A stretch of DNA of 64,000 bases. It comes from Thinopyrum elongatum (Eukaryota; Streptophyta; Magnoliopsida; Poales; Poaceae). Shown here one piece after another: positions 34,747-46,607 of this stretch. The DNA is taken from the NCBI GenBank assembly GCA_011799875.1, contig CM022297.1:446325292-446389291 (forward strand), read 5' to 3'. The position numbers were made by a program, and so were the translations under genes. Each line of letters begins with the position of its first letter. The stretch's first letter is position 1. The notes beneath the pieces are model-generated. The model saw only the letters and a list, made by a program, of their open reading frames with translations. It was not told the origin of the DNA and searched no databases.

Positions 34747-36749
34747 GGACAATACCGGCAGAGAAGGAGATGAGGCCCTGTTCAACATCATACGCTCATC
34801 CCCTCGCCCAGATGAGTTTGAAGACGATGACGGCTCGCAATATGTGAACCCTACTGGTGAGGGTATGATATTTGATGAAGATGAACGAATAGATGAATTC
34901 CAGAACTATGATTATGATGATGACGAAGAAAATGTTGATCTTGAAATAACAAAGACCGGCGAGGTATATTTATATAAGCAGGCATCTGGTGATCATCACA
35001 TGTTTTAAATGATTTGTATATATATTAACGAATCGATCTTTCTTCTTTCAGCCCTCCAGATCGAGCAAATCTTCTACAGGCAGCAGGACAGTACGAGGCC
35101 CGGCCAAAAAGTTGAAGGATGGCGTAAAGTACAACATCGATGCCATCAAACGTAATGGCGAACCAAGCGAGCCTAAGAAGAATGCGGGCAAGTTCGTTCG
35201 TCAGTGCGAAGTTCTTGTGAAGGACCAAATCCCGATCTCCATTCAAGAATGGAAAAAGCCAGCACAGGAACATCCAAATCTTACTTTTGTTGACCAAAGA
35301 GCAAAAGATCTGCTTTGGGAATCTCTCATGTCACATTTCACCCTACCAGATCATTTCACAGATGCAGATGTGCAGAAAGTCAAGGACGCTGCTCTTAGGA
35401 AGATGGCGGTTGCATTCAACAACCACAAGAAAAGTATATGGGCCAAGTACGTCGAAGGAGGAAAGAAGACTCCAGAATTCAAGGTAACACTGGAGAAGCA
35501 AAGAGATCACTGGCCCGCTTTCATGAAATTCAAGGAATCTGAATTAGCTAAGGAACGGTCGAGAATAAACAAGCTCAATGCCGCGAAAAAGGAGCATTAC
35601 CATAGGCTGGGGCCAGGTGGCTACGTGGTGGCCCGGCCTAAGTGAGATAAGGCTGAGCAACAGATGGTGGATGCAGGGGTCATTCCAGTTACATTGATCT
35701 GGCCCCCCAGGTGCAGGACTTGGTTCTATGCGCATGGGGGGACGTTAGACCCAAAGATAGGCAAGGTTTTGGAGAAGGCAAGTCTTAAAGGAGCAGACCT
35801 CAAACTACTTGTTGCAATAGAAGAGGCTCGAACGGGGGTGTTCATGCCCAAGAGAGAGAACGACGAGCTTACGCGCGCCCTGGGAAATCCTGAACACCCG
35901 GGAAGAACACGAGGCAAAGGCGTTGTTCCATGGTATGAGGGGTTTGAGGACTGGAACGCCGACTACAGAAGCCATGCGAGAAAGAAGATGGAGAGGAGAA
36001 GAAGAGGATGCTGGAGGAGGAGCAGAGGAAGCAGGAAGCAGAATGCCTTCAAGGCCTAGAATCAGCGCACGCAGAGTTGGCACTCCAATTCCAGCGGCAG
36101 CAGCAGCAGATCGACTCACTTAGCCAGGAAAGGGGGTCTCAGCAGCGGCAGCAGCTAGCGGATCCAGCATTGAATAGCACCGTCCCATCCATGCCGAGAA
36201 GCAGCGTGGGTTCCGCCCCGGGCGAGGCACTGCTGGATAGATACCCTGTGGATGACATCATGGAAAACACTAATTGTGAGCTACACTTCAAAATGAAGAA
36301 CATATCCATGAAGGTGACGGACGCCGTTGCTTATACACATCCCCCTGAAGCAACCTTCCATTGCAACCCGATTCCAGCTGGCTATGCTCGTGTTGTGGTT
36401 GATGAAGTGGTGGCACAATATTCGGGGCTAGAGCTTGACATTCCTGGAGGTGACGACGAGCACACACTGGGAGAGGCCATACATCGTATCATTCTATGGA
36501 GAAAGGATTGCATCATCTTTCCAAGGCCACCGACACCGTGTCAGTCGACTCCTCCTCCAAGTCCGCCACCGCGTCAGCTGACTCCTGCTCCTCTAAGTCA
36601 TCAGCCACCGCCTCAGCAGAGTCCTGCTCCTTCAAGTCCGCCAATGCGTCAGGCCACTCCTCCTCCTCCAAGTCCGGCACCGCGTCAGGCCACTCCTCCT
36701 CTTCTAAGTCCGGCACCGCGTCAGCCCACTCGTCCTCCAAGTCCGGCAA
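34747..36749 (+). pseudogene. CACTA2 Transposase_24-like gene, 5' part
   Basis: First visible exon 34747-34963 is acidic (DEFEDDDGSQY, DYDDDEENVDLE), followed by GT at 34964 and a ttcag acceptor before 35052. The second exon holds the plant Transposase_24 (Ptta/En-Spm) region: FVDQRAKDLLWESLMSHF, KKSIWAKYVEGGKKTPE, and, beyond the break, TWFYAHGGTLDPKIG and EARTGVFMPKRENDELTRAL. A Glu/Gln-rich coiled-coil segment (36008-36130) and a Pro-rich linker of PPPSPAPRQATPP repeats (36530-36745) follow. A TGA replaces the expected Trp codon at 35643-35645, and a frame change lies near 35995. The gene is then split by a solo LTR at 36750. In En/Spm, the second protein binds subterminal repeats; this may be the analogue. 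Confidence 0.75.
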
Positions 36750-39700
36750 TGTAACACCCCAAAAATTTTATCATGTTTTTACTAAGTAAAAATTTGGCTG
36801 GAAATAAAATTTTGAAGTATATTAAGTCCTTTGTTATTTTCGGAGTATTTTCCGCCCTCTGTTTTTCAAAATTCTTCCCTCCATATGGAAATTTTTGGAA
36901 ATAATATTGTGGCTTTGGGAGTTTTCTTAAACCATTTCATTACTACTTTAATAACAATAGGAATTATTTTCATAATAAAAATTGCCCCAAAACAATTCTT
37001 TTAATAGCTATTTCTATATTTTAAATGCCTCTGTTGCACTACAACTATTTAAAATAATTGTTTTTAAAATTCCACAAAAATTGTGGGAGGTCATGTGATG
37101 CCTACAGATCACTTTTATGTAAAAACCCAACTTGGTCTTTTGAAAATTTTGAGTGAAATAAGCTCTTTTCATTTCTGGTCCAGATCCAATTTTGCACTAC
37201 AACCTCATTTTTCCTTGCTCCAAAAATTCTGAAATTTTTCCCACTTATAGTCCTTCCAACCAAACCTTTAAGTACAAAATATCAGCTCCATTTGCATCTT
37301 TTAAGTTCACCAAATATTCCACTAAACTTTTTGTCCAGAAATGAATATCAGTAAAACTTGCACTAGCAAGTTTCCCCTCTTGCCAAACCAACTCCACCAT
37401 CCTCTCTAACATCCAAAGAGACATCACCCTACCAAATTTCAATTCCAGAGGGAATCCCTAGATAGCCCTAGCATTCTATCGAGCACATCATGAGCATGAC
37501 AGAATTTGGCAACCTCTTTAAACTACATTAGGATCTTACTCCTCTGGCCAAAGTAGCATGTCTACCAGTCTTGCCATCTCCAGGAGCATTAACCTGCCAA
37601 ATATCAACTTGTATGGATCATTGTGGATGCTATTAGCAAAATGTCGAGCACATTTCGTGCATGTCCAGAGTGCGCTCGGAGCACCATAACTGCAGGCATC
37701 GGCACCGCCGCGTGCTGCCCTCCCTGCTGCCCAACCGCTCATGCAAATCCTCCCCCTGGATCAGCAAGCCACCCCAGAGCCTCGCCGACACCTCCCCTCG
37801 TCCTCTAGCGCCGCCCACGCCGGTCAGCGCCGACAAGAGCCACCGCCCGGCGTTGCCGTCTCTGCCACGTCGCTGCCAGGACGTGTGGCTCGCCTCCTCG
37901 CCCACCAGCGTGCCCCTAGAGTAACTCTGGGCAGCCAACGCTCCACCGACCACTGCCGACCACGCCCCTGGCCTCACCTACCTCGATAACCGACCACGGC
38001 AAGCCATCAATAGCCGCCGCCGTCTTCGGTCGGATAATCCCGAGAGGAACCGACCTCCTCCATGGCTATATAAAGCCTCCCGAGCTCCTCTAGTCACGGT
38101 ACCACTCCTCCCCTCCCCTACAAGCCACCAGGAGCAACCAGATGACCGGTAGTGGCCGCCTTCCCCGTCTCCGACCACCACGGCCACCGCCTCTTCCCCG
38201 ATGATTCCCACCTCTCCAGTGCCTCCACCTCCATATTTTCTTCACCAATAGTCTCCTGAAACACCCGCAGACTCGTCCCCATCGTCAATTTTGCCGGGGG
38301 CGGCCTGTGGGCAAAACGCCCAAACTGGCTCCGCTGGAGCACCTCGGAGGAGCTCACCGCCGACGAGCTGGTGCTTTCCGAGGGACGTGGCACACACCGG
38401 AGGGACCGCACGAGCCTCCTGAACTCGATGGTGAGCTCAGCTCCCCGAACGGCGCGCCCAATCGCCGGCGAGCCTCACCGGAGACGCCGATTCTGCTCGG
38501 ACAGAGAGCAGACGCGCGCGGGTTGGTCAAACCTGACCAGTGAGCCAGGCGGGCCCACTGTCAGTGACCCGACGCCGCTGACCCGTCCGCAAGTGGACAC
38601 GGGTTCCGCAGAGACCGTCTTCGCGCTGGGAAAAGCGTACTTCGTCGAATACGCTTTCGACGTCCATCCCCTCCCGCGCAGCCGAATGACTGGGCTCGGC
38701 CCAATAGCTCCTCATGGCTATACTGCGCCCAGGGCACACTTTTACCTTCTCTTTTTTTTCTTTTCCAGCAAAACTACAATAATTCTACAGAACTCACTTC
38801 AAGTCCAAATTTTGTGATTCAAATTTCTACATGCTTCTAAAATCATGCTCTATCAAACTAGCTAGGGTGAACATTTTTATTATGCCTAGTTTCTGCTGGA
38901 TCAATTAAATAGTCCTTTTAACCATTTATTTAAACTTAGAAAATTCATAGGTAATTCATATGAACTCCAAATAATTTGTTTCTTTTTCTGGTATTTCTAA
39001 TTTTTCATCTAGTTTATTTTAGTACTTATTTCAAAAATATTTGAAACAATTTTTTAGCACTATTTTTGCTTTATGTGGTGATTTAAACATTTTTTGAAAA
39101 TAGGAAATGGAGGGGAGATAAACATTTCAAACTTTTGAAGTGCACCCAATATTTCTGCATGCTCAAGGCAAGCATCTCGAACGCTTGATATGGTGAATCA
39201 CATGGTTGTATTCTTTGCTAGAATATTTTGAACATGACTATGTTGAATTCAAATTAAATTTGCATGTTGCTAGATGAGCATACATGGTCATGTATATTTT
39301 CTCTTGCATGCATTCCACTCAAGTTTTGACATGCACAAATTGTGAGAATCTAGGAGTGTGCTCCTGCCTTGGATGTGCCGGCGGGCACGGGCCATATTTG
39401 ACACGGGGGTGTCACGTGATATACGTGGAGCATGCAAGGTTTGTGGCCCTGTTTGGTATTGCTTTTGAAAGAATACTTTGTTGTGCTAACCACTGCAGGA
39501 AAACTTGTATCTCCTGAGTCGACCGTAGATCGCGTCTTGTTCCGGTAACCCCCATACTTGATTCGTGCTGCCACTTGTCCCTGCCACGGGTGGGGTATGG
39601 TTCAATAAGTTGTTAACCCCTTTCCGTGCACACACCACATAGAGGGCTATGATGAGGGTTTCCATGTTGGTGGACTAAATCCTATCATCGGGTCAGGGGG

Positions 39701-41033
39701 CATGGGTGTTTCCAGTTGTGACTGAGAGGGCGGCACCCCTTGGAATCCGCACGTATTAATAGTGATCCCATGCAGGACGTTGGTCTCTCCGTCTTAAAGT
39801 TTTTCTTGAACGATGCTTTGGGTGATTCCTGGCATCCGGAAAGATAATCTGGTGTGTGCTGGTTAGGTGTGTTTTCAACCCAAAGACCGTAAAGGGAATT
39901 AGTCGGTGTCACGGTATTGACTAAAGAAATCCTTTACTTGTGGGTAAAGAGTACACCCTCTGCGGAGTTTAAACCTATTCGAATAGCCGTGTCCGCGGTT
40001 AAGGGCTACAGTCTGGGTTGGTCAAGTGTTGGTCTTAGCGTCGGTCTTCGGAGGAAAATAATTAAATTGAGCCTGAATTATTTTGCAGGATAATTGTTGT
40101 CACCCTGATGCTACCATGAATATTTTATGCATGTTAATATTATTATGGTTATGCATATTATTGAGGACTAACCCGTTTCTCTTATTTTGTATTTCCTGAG
40201 TGTCTCAGGGGCTGGCTAGACTACCCCGGGCACTCAATTTTATTTTCAAGACCTCTCATGGCGTCTCTCGAGTTAACAGGCGGTTCCGCCACTACCTTGT
40301 GGACACCCGACTGGCATTTCTCTTCAAGTCCGACCGTGGCGTCACTTGACACCCGACTGGCATTTCTCTTCAAGACCTCTTCATGATGTCCCTCGAGTTT
40401 ACAGGCGGTCCCATCAATACTCTTGTGGACACCCGATTGGCATTTCTTTTATTTTGCTGAATGTCACTTGGGCTGGCTAGACTACCCGTGGCATTCATTT
40501 GCTTTATTTCTAATAAGTTTGAGTATGAATAACATGCTATGCTCATGTTCATATCATTTATTGTCATGACTTAAATTTCAGTCAGCATGAGCATATGCAT
40601 ATAGTTTGGCTCATCATGATCATATATTTTTATCTGCTGCATTCGGTATATCTTTTGTTCATGATGTTTGCGAGTACATTCAAACGTACTCACAGGCTTG
40701 TCCCTGGCTATTTACTTGGCCAGGTCAGAAGTTCTACATGGAGTACCACAGCGACGACCGTGCGGAGCCTAGGATAGCAGCCACGCTGATAGGAATTATC
40801 TGGGTCAGCTGTTCCTGTGGGAATGGAGCCCCAACGACATTGGAGAACCATGAGTCATTTCCGTCATCCACCACCAGAGTCACTGTTGTATCATTGGACC
40901 TTCATGGTCTTGTATCCAATTCTTGTAATAGCTTGGTAATCTGTAACAAGGACATGTCCACCAGTAACAGTAATCCTGGGCTGGTGATGACACGAGGGGT
41001 TAATTTCTGGGATTTCGTGTCCCGGCCCCGGCA
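36750..41033 (+). mobile_element. Solo giant LTR inside CACTA2 gene
   Basis: 4284 bp, starting TGTAACACCCC and ending CCCCGGCA, flanked by an exact 5-bp duplication ggcaa (36745-36749 and 41034-41038). The CACTA2 proline-rich reading frame stops at one edge and resumes at the other. There is no internal domain or second LTR, so recombination between LTRs has removed the rest. The body has an AT-rich 5' part, a GC-rich block (37640-38740), and a 3' part with a duplicated block of about 124 bp (from 40245 and 40370). It includes CTATTCGAATAG (39975-39986), shared with LTRs C and F. Belongs to the same general class of multi-kilobase LTRs as C and F, but its start differs from theirs. Confidence 0.88.
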
Positions 41034-41038
41034 GGCAA

Positions 41039-43079
41039 CGCGTCAGCCCACTCCTCCTCCTCCAAGTCAGGCACCGTGTCAGCCATCTTCGCCGCCTTAG
41101 CGGGCTACGCCGCCTAAGCAACAGCGGAAGAGAGCCGCCGCAGCTATGGTGGCTAGCGGTACAAGTACAGGTACAGGAGGCAAGATATTCCAATTTGGTC
41201 CAAGCCTCACGCCTCTTCCGAAGAGGCCTTACGACCTGACTAAGGAGGAAAATGAAGCAGAAGTGCAAGCCCAAGTGAGGGCCCATTTTGGACCGAAACC
41301 GCCACCGCCGCCAAAGGAGAAAGAACCTGAGCATGTCATTGACCACTTTATTCGTATGGCTGAACTACCAGCTCCCAAGCCTATTGACTCAGACTATGAG
41401 CGCCAAATCAGGAAGGCATATCAAGCACAAAAAAAGGAGTCGAGCTCGAGCTCCAGGCAAGCAGCTGCCAAAAAAAGCGGGAAAACTGTTCCCCAGCTGG
41501 GAGAACAGGCGGTGCAATCGATCCCCCCGCTCATTATACCAACACATGCGAGTACCAGCGCCGATCAGCTGGTAATAACCGACGCTCATAGAAGGATGGC
41601 TGAAGAGGCCGGTATCACTGTTTATCAACTCCTAGAGATCGAGCCCATGGATATGATTAGAGAGGAGGACATAAAACAGAAATATGCCCGCGGCGAACCT
41701 ATGGTCAAGCCTGAGGAGGTCAAGAAGCTCTCAACGAGAATGTATGAATTGCATGAATGGTACATGAAAATTGCCAAGACTACCAATCGAGAGTCCCTCA
41801 TGATGAAAGTCAAGCCAGAGTATTACTACCATGGGAATGATTTGTATGTTGAGTTTACAGAACTGTTTCGGTTATTCAATCAAGACGCACTCGACAAAAC
41901 TATCGTCAGTTGCTATTGTCTGTAAGTGATTTCTTTCTGTAATTTAAGTCTCAAGCTGCTAGCTGTAGTGCTCTTTGATCATTACCTGTAATTATCCTCA
42001 CTATATTCTTTTTTGTGGTATTATGCAGGATGAAGATCTATGAAATGAAAATAGCTGGACGCTATGGCATTGGGTTCATTGACCCAAATACCATTAATCA
42101 AGAGACATGGACGCATCCATGGGAACGAAAAGACACAGAGAAAAGCTTGCTAGAGTTCTTGAAGCTCCTAAATACCAATCGAGATATACTACTTCCTTAC
42201 AACTTCGGGTGAGTCTCCCACTGTCTTGTACTACAAATTCTGTTTTTGCTTACTTGCTAGATGTTAATAAGTGTATAGGGTTTAGGGTAGTTGATGAGTG
42301 TTAGTCACATGCCCGCTTAATTTATACATGCAAACGTGTGCGCATGCAGTTTCCACTGGATCTTGTTAATCATTCAAGTTGAAGATGGAAAAGTTGAAGT
42401 ACTGGACTCACTACTTAAACTAGTTACTGAGTACGAAATCGTGAAGGGGATAGTTAACAGGTAATTTCAATCATTATCGAACTATATATGTCGGCCTCTT
42501 TAGTTCGTCATTTCCTGATATCAACTAATTAATAACTCCTTTATTCATTTTCTTTGCTGGCGGGCAGGGCTTGGGAAAAGTTCATCAAACAGGTTCCAGG
42601 CACTTGGAAAGAAAAGCTGAAATGGTATCGACCCAAGGTAATTAATTAAGTAGTACTAGCTAGCTACCATCTCTTTAATTCTAGTTTCAATACCATTAAC
42701 TATCATGCTTGATTAATTATTATCTGATTGAATTATATTCTCGTAAAGGCCCTGAAGCAGGCGCGGGGACTGATTTATGTGCATACTACGTTTGCGAGAA
42801 CATTCGCATGATGGCGTCCGAAAGGAGCAGATCTGATAGACAGATATGGGTACGTTTGCCAGAACACTATTCACAATTTTTACATCATTATCGATATCTA
42901 ATATATATACACACAACTAATACATGCATATTTGATCTCCTTCTTTAAAGTTCAACGAGATGCGGGATAAGCTCCTACCAACGGATCGCGTACGAGCAAT
43001 TCAAGAGGAAATAGCGGGATTTTTGCTCGACCAGGTCATAGATCCCAAAGGAGAATTCCATTACCCGCTACCGCAGTAA
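41039..43079 (+). pseudogene. CACTA2 gene, 3' part: Ulp1-like cysteine protease
   Basis: Continues the gene cut by the solo LTR. Inferred exons: 41039-41921, 42029-42208, 42350-42460, 42568-42637, about 42749-42848 and 42951-43079 (stop TAA), with GT donors and AG acceptors and mostly consistent phase. After more Pro-rich linker and a Lys-rich region, the C-terminal part has the Ulp1/C48 fold pattern: the His motif FHWILLIIQ, the Asp motif VEVLDSLL, and the Cys motif DLCAYYVCENIRMM, then a helical tail ending FHYPLPQ. Ulp1 enzymes remove SUMO from proteins. Lesions: TAG at 41098-41100 and an apparent one-base loss just before the Cys motif (about 42770). The catalytic triad residues are still present. 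Confidence 0.75.
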
Positions 43080-43309
43080 TGCCTCCATGTAGGAGAAATT
43101 GTATATACCAAATTGCATATATACATGTGTATGTGTGAATGGTCATGCGAGACATTGGATGATATATATATATATGATCGGTTCTACGAGAAATTCTATT
43201 TATATATATGCATAACGTGTACAATATGTAGTATCGTAAAATACCAGCAAATGAAAAAGAATTAAATGGAAAACACAAAATTAAAAGAAAAATAAATCAT
43301 AAACCCAAT

Positions 43310-43520
43310 ACCCCCCAAACCTTTTAGTATCGGTTGGTGTTACCAACCGGTACTAAAGGTCTCCCAGCCCCCGGCGCTGGCTCATGCCACGTGGTGGCCC
43401 TTTAGTGGCGGTTCGTGTTGACCTGGTACTAAAGGGGGGGCCTTTAGTCCCCACCCTTTAGTGCCAGTTACAGAACCGGCACTAAAGGGCCTAATGAACC
43501 GGTGCTAAAGCCCGGTTCTG
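43310..43520. repeat. CACTA2 right subterminal repeats
   Basis: Accggtactaaagg / cctttagtgccagtt variants in both orientations, mirroring the left subterminal block. Confidence 0.8.
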
Positions 43521-43528
43521 CACTAGTG

Positions 43529-43722
43529 ACTACTAGTCACCCACAAGCACCAATCTATAGTTCCGGTACAAAGATTGAACACAAGAGATGAACTAGGTTT
43601 TGAGAGGAGATGGTGCTATTGAAGAAGTTGATGGAGATTGCCCTCCCCAAGATGGGAGAGTTGTTGGTGATGATGACTCCGCCGGAGGGCAAAAGTGCTC
43701 CCGCCCAAGTTCCGCCTCGAGA
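43529..43722 (-). repeat. Element H 3' LTR, continuation after CACTA2
   Basis: Begins with the act duplication and aligns to 51093-51348 of the 5' LTR, lacking about 60 bp around a poly-G tract of the latter. Homology stops at gagac (43719-43723). The remaining roughly 430 bp of LTR and the polypurine tract are missing. Confidence 0.85.
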
Positions 43723-44547
43723 CTTTTATTCTTCACCATCACAAGTTCGTACAACGCTCAATTTTATCTTACACTAAATGATCTCACACTTTTAGAAGCA
43801 ATTTTTATTGCCTTATTGCATCGATGACAACTTACTTGAAGGATCTTACTCAATCCATAGGTAGATATGGTGGACTCTCGAAAATAAGATTTGGGTTTAA
43901 TGGTTTTTTGGATGCACAAGTAGTATCTCTACTTAGTGCGGAATTTTTGGCTAGCAAAGATGGGGCGAGCACCACATGTTGAAGGATCTATGACAATATA
44001 ACTTCTATGTGATATGAACAAACATAAATCATTAAGTTGTCTTCCTTGTCCAACGTCCACAATTTTGGCATATAATATTTTGATGGGGGCTCACAATCAC
44101 AAAAGATTTCCATGATAGTGTATTTATATGTGAATCTTCTCTTCCCTTATTAATTCTTTCATGAGTTGCATCATTGACTAATGCTATGTTTGTCAATCTC
44201 TAATAAAATTTTCTACTTATACTTTTCCTTATGTGGTGTTATCACCTACCATAGGATTAGCATATGATCTTTTCATTTATTTCCTTTCTCTTTATTGAAA
44301 CATGAAAGTAAAGAAAGCAAAAACTCAAGCTAAACTTTATTATATATCTCACACACGATTACAAGGATGGATTACTAAGCAATCTCTCAAAAAGAAAGGA
44401 TCGAACTAAACTTTTATTCATCTAAAGCAAAAGATAACCGTGGATCGAACTAAGAAAAGTAAAGGCAAAAGAGAGTGGGGGTGATACGATACCGGGGCAC
44501 CTCCCCCAAGCTTGGCGGAAGCCAAGGGGAGTACCCATACCCGATAC
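43723..44547 (-). other. Element H 3' untranslated internal region
   Basis: Non-coding AT-rich sequence between the truncated LTR and the last ORF of H. Its right end has ccccaagcttggcggaagcc (about 44505). Confidence 0.65.
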
Positions 44548-45072
44548 TCAATTTTCTTTTGGTGATGATGAAGGAGGTGGTGGTGATGAAGTAGAAGCGA
44601 TCTTGCCCTCGGGTTTCCATGGCAGGGGCTCACCATTATAAGAGGAGGAGTGAGTCTCACGGGTCCTGCAACTGGCAGCCAAACTCATACCTTTAAACCT
44701 TGCCTCATATTCAAAGACTTGGTTTTGGAGATCGTAGATCTGGCTCTGGAGAAAGTTGATTTGCTCGTTGAAGGAGAAGATGATATCCTTCATGGACTTG
44801 CCCTCCATCTTGAGATCACGGGTGTAGTCCGCGATCATTAGGTGATTGGCATTGAGTCCACGTTCCACCATCCCCTTGCACCGGAAAACGTCCTGCTCCA
44901 TAGCTTCAAGCCTAGCCTCCACGGATCCAGTCCCCTTGGGGCCTTGCACATCGCGGATGTGGAGCACCCCCTCACGCATCTGGATAGCTTGAGGGTGTTG
45001 CATCACCTCCCGCGGATATGGGTTGATGACTTTCTCGAAGAACTTGTCCTTGGAGGAGCTTGAAGCGGCCAT
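44548..45072 (-). CDS. Element H intact accessory ORF after integrase
   Basis: 174-codon uninterrupted ORF starting at ATG 45072 (MAASSSSKDKFFEKVINPYP) and ending SSPKEN. A central long helix with regular hydrophobic spacing (FNEQINFLQSQIYDLQNQVF) predicts a coiled coil. The C-terminal third is Ser/Pro-rich. No enzyme motif, signal peptide or membrane span is seen. It lies downstream of integrase on the same strand, separated by about 335 bp that include two GGCGCGCC blocks (45240-45267). It is the only long ORF of H without a stop, whereas gag and pol are riddled with them. Function is unknown; a structural or env-position role is only a guess. Confidence 0.6.
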   Translation of the reverse strand: MAASSSSKDKFFEKVINPYPREVMQHPQAIQMREGVLHIRDVQGPKGTGSVEARLEAMEQDVFRCKGMVERGLNANHLMIADYTRDLKMEGKSMKDIIFSFNEQINFLQSQIYDLQNQVFEYEARFKGMSLAASCRTRETHSSSYNGEPLPWKPEGKIASTSSPPPPSSSPKEN

Positions 45073-45407
45073 GGTGGATTAGATCTGTCAGAAAACAGCA
45101 AGGAAAAGAAAATAGGAGAATTCTCCGCGATACGGAGGTCAATAGGTTTGGGGAGTATATAAAGATTTTTTATCTTGGGAAACAAGCAACAGAAGAAAAA
45201 CGGAGTCCGGAAGGTACCCGAGGTGGGCACAACCCACCTGGGCGCGCCTGGCAAGCCAGGCGCGCCTTGGTGTCTTGTGCCCACCAGGTGTGCTTTCCTG
45301 GTTGCTTCTTATTTTCCTAATTTTGTAAATATTCAAAAACTGACAAAAAGTATTTTTGCGGATTTTTCGGAGTCCGTTTACTTACCGTATCACGTACCTC
45401 CTCTTTT

Positions 45408-46487
45408 TCACGATTCTGGGGTGTTCCGGAAGGACTCTTTTATGTGTTCTTCCGGTGTCATAGTTTGGATAATATTACTTTCAACATTAATGGGCGTACC
45501 TGAGATATAATGTTTTATTCGTTGCCCATTAACAACCTTCGGGTTAGTACCTTCGGCATTATTTATTTTGATAGCTCTAGACCGATAAACTTCCTCGATA
45601 ACATAGGGTCCTTCCCATTTGGAGAGGAGTTTTCCTGCAAAGAATCTGAAACGAGAGTTGTACAAAAGAACATATTCTCCAACTCTGAACTCACGCTTTT
45701 GGATTCTTCTATCATGCCATCTTTTAACTTTTTCTTTAAATAACTTGGCATTTTCATAAGCTTGGGTTCTCCATTCATCTAATGAGCTAATATCAAATAA
45801 CCTCTTTTCACCAGCAAGTTTGAAATCATAGTTGAGTTCTTTAATTGCCCAATATGCTTTATGTTCTAACTCAAGAGGCAAATGACAAGCTTTTCCATAA
45901 ACCATTTTATAAGGAGACATACCCATAGGATTTTTATATGCTGTTCTATAAGCCCAAAGTGCATCATCTAATTTCTTAGACCAATTCTTCCGAGACCTAT
46001 TGACAGTCTTTTGTAAGATTAATTTTATTTCTCTATTGCTAAGTTCAACTTGAACACTAGACTGAGGATGATAGGGTGATGCAATTCTATGGTTAACATC
46101 ATACTTGGCAAGCAGTTTACGGATAGCACCATGAATAAAGTGTGAACCACCATCAGTCATTAAATATCTAGGGACTCCAAACCTTGGGAAAATAACTTCC
46201 TTAAGCATTTTAATAGAGGTGTTGTGATCAGCACTACTGGTTGGAATAGCTTCAACCCACTTAGTAACATAATCAACAGCAACCAAAATATGAGTATACC
46301 CATTAGAGGAAGGAAAAGGTCCCATGAAATCAAATCCCCAAACATCAAATGGTTCAACAGCAAGAGAATAATTCATAGGCATTTCTTGACGCTTATTGAT
46401 ATTACCTATTCTTTGACATTCATCACAAGATAAGACGAACTTATGAGCATCCTTGAAGAGAGTAGGCCAATAAAAACCAGATTGCAA
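45408..46487 (-). pseudogene. Element H integrase
   Basis: The 359-codon open segment is the integrase end of pol. A zinc-binding CDECQR remnant comes first. The catalytic core has Asp in VWGFDFMGPFP, Asp in YLMTDGGSHF, and Glu in the VQVELSNREIK block, so the D,D,E triad appears present, although the HPQ(TN)GQVE motif reads HPQSSVQVE. The C-terminal part (GEYVLLYNSRFRFF, GKLLSKWEGPYVI) ends without a chromodomain. Integrase inserts the cDNA into the genome. It is cut off from the upstream pol reading frame by stops, including one near 46607. Confidence 0.88.
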
Positions 46488-46607
46488 TACCTTATGAGTA
46501 GTTCTATCTCCTGCATGATGTCCTCCATAAGCTTCGGACTGACATTTTCGTAGGATTTGTCCCTGTTCATGCTCAGGTACACAACGTCTAATAATACCAT
46601 CTACTCC

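Larger units (their letters stand above)
26905..43528 (+). mobile_element. CACTA2: gene-rich CACTA transposon with TNP2
   Basis: The 16,624-bp element starts CACTAGTAGAAAAAGGGCC and ends ...CCGGTTCTGCACTAGTG. It is flanked by act (26902-26904 and 43529-43531). The sister LTR of host element H shows the uninterrupted site at 51087-51103. Subterminal repeats are of the accggtactaaagg type. On the forward strand it carries a coiled-coil/membrane protein gene, TNP2, a 338-bp tandem array, a GC-rich ORF, and a Transposase_24/Ulp1 gene. A 4284-bp solo LTR is inserted in the last gene. Confidence 0.95.

Noticed and set aside
42713..42948. Short ORFs on both strands near 42.8 kb as separate genes
   Set aside because: They straddle exon 5 of the Ulp1-like gene and its introns.
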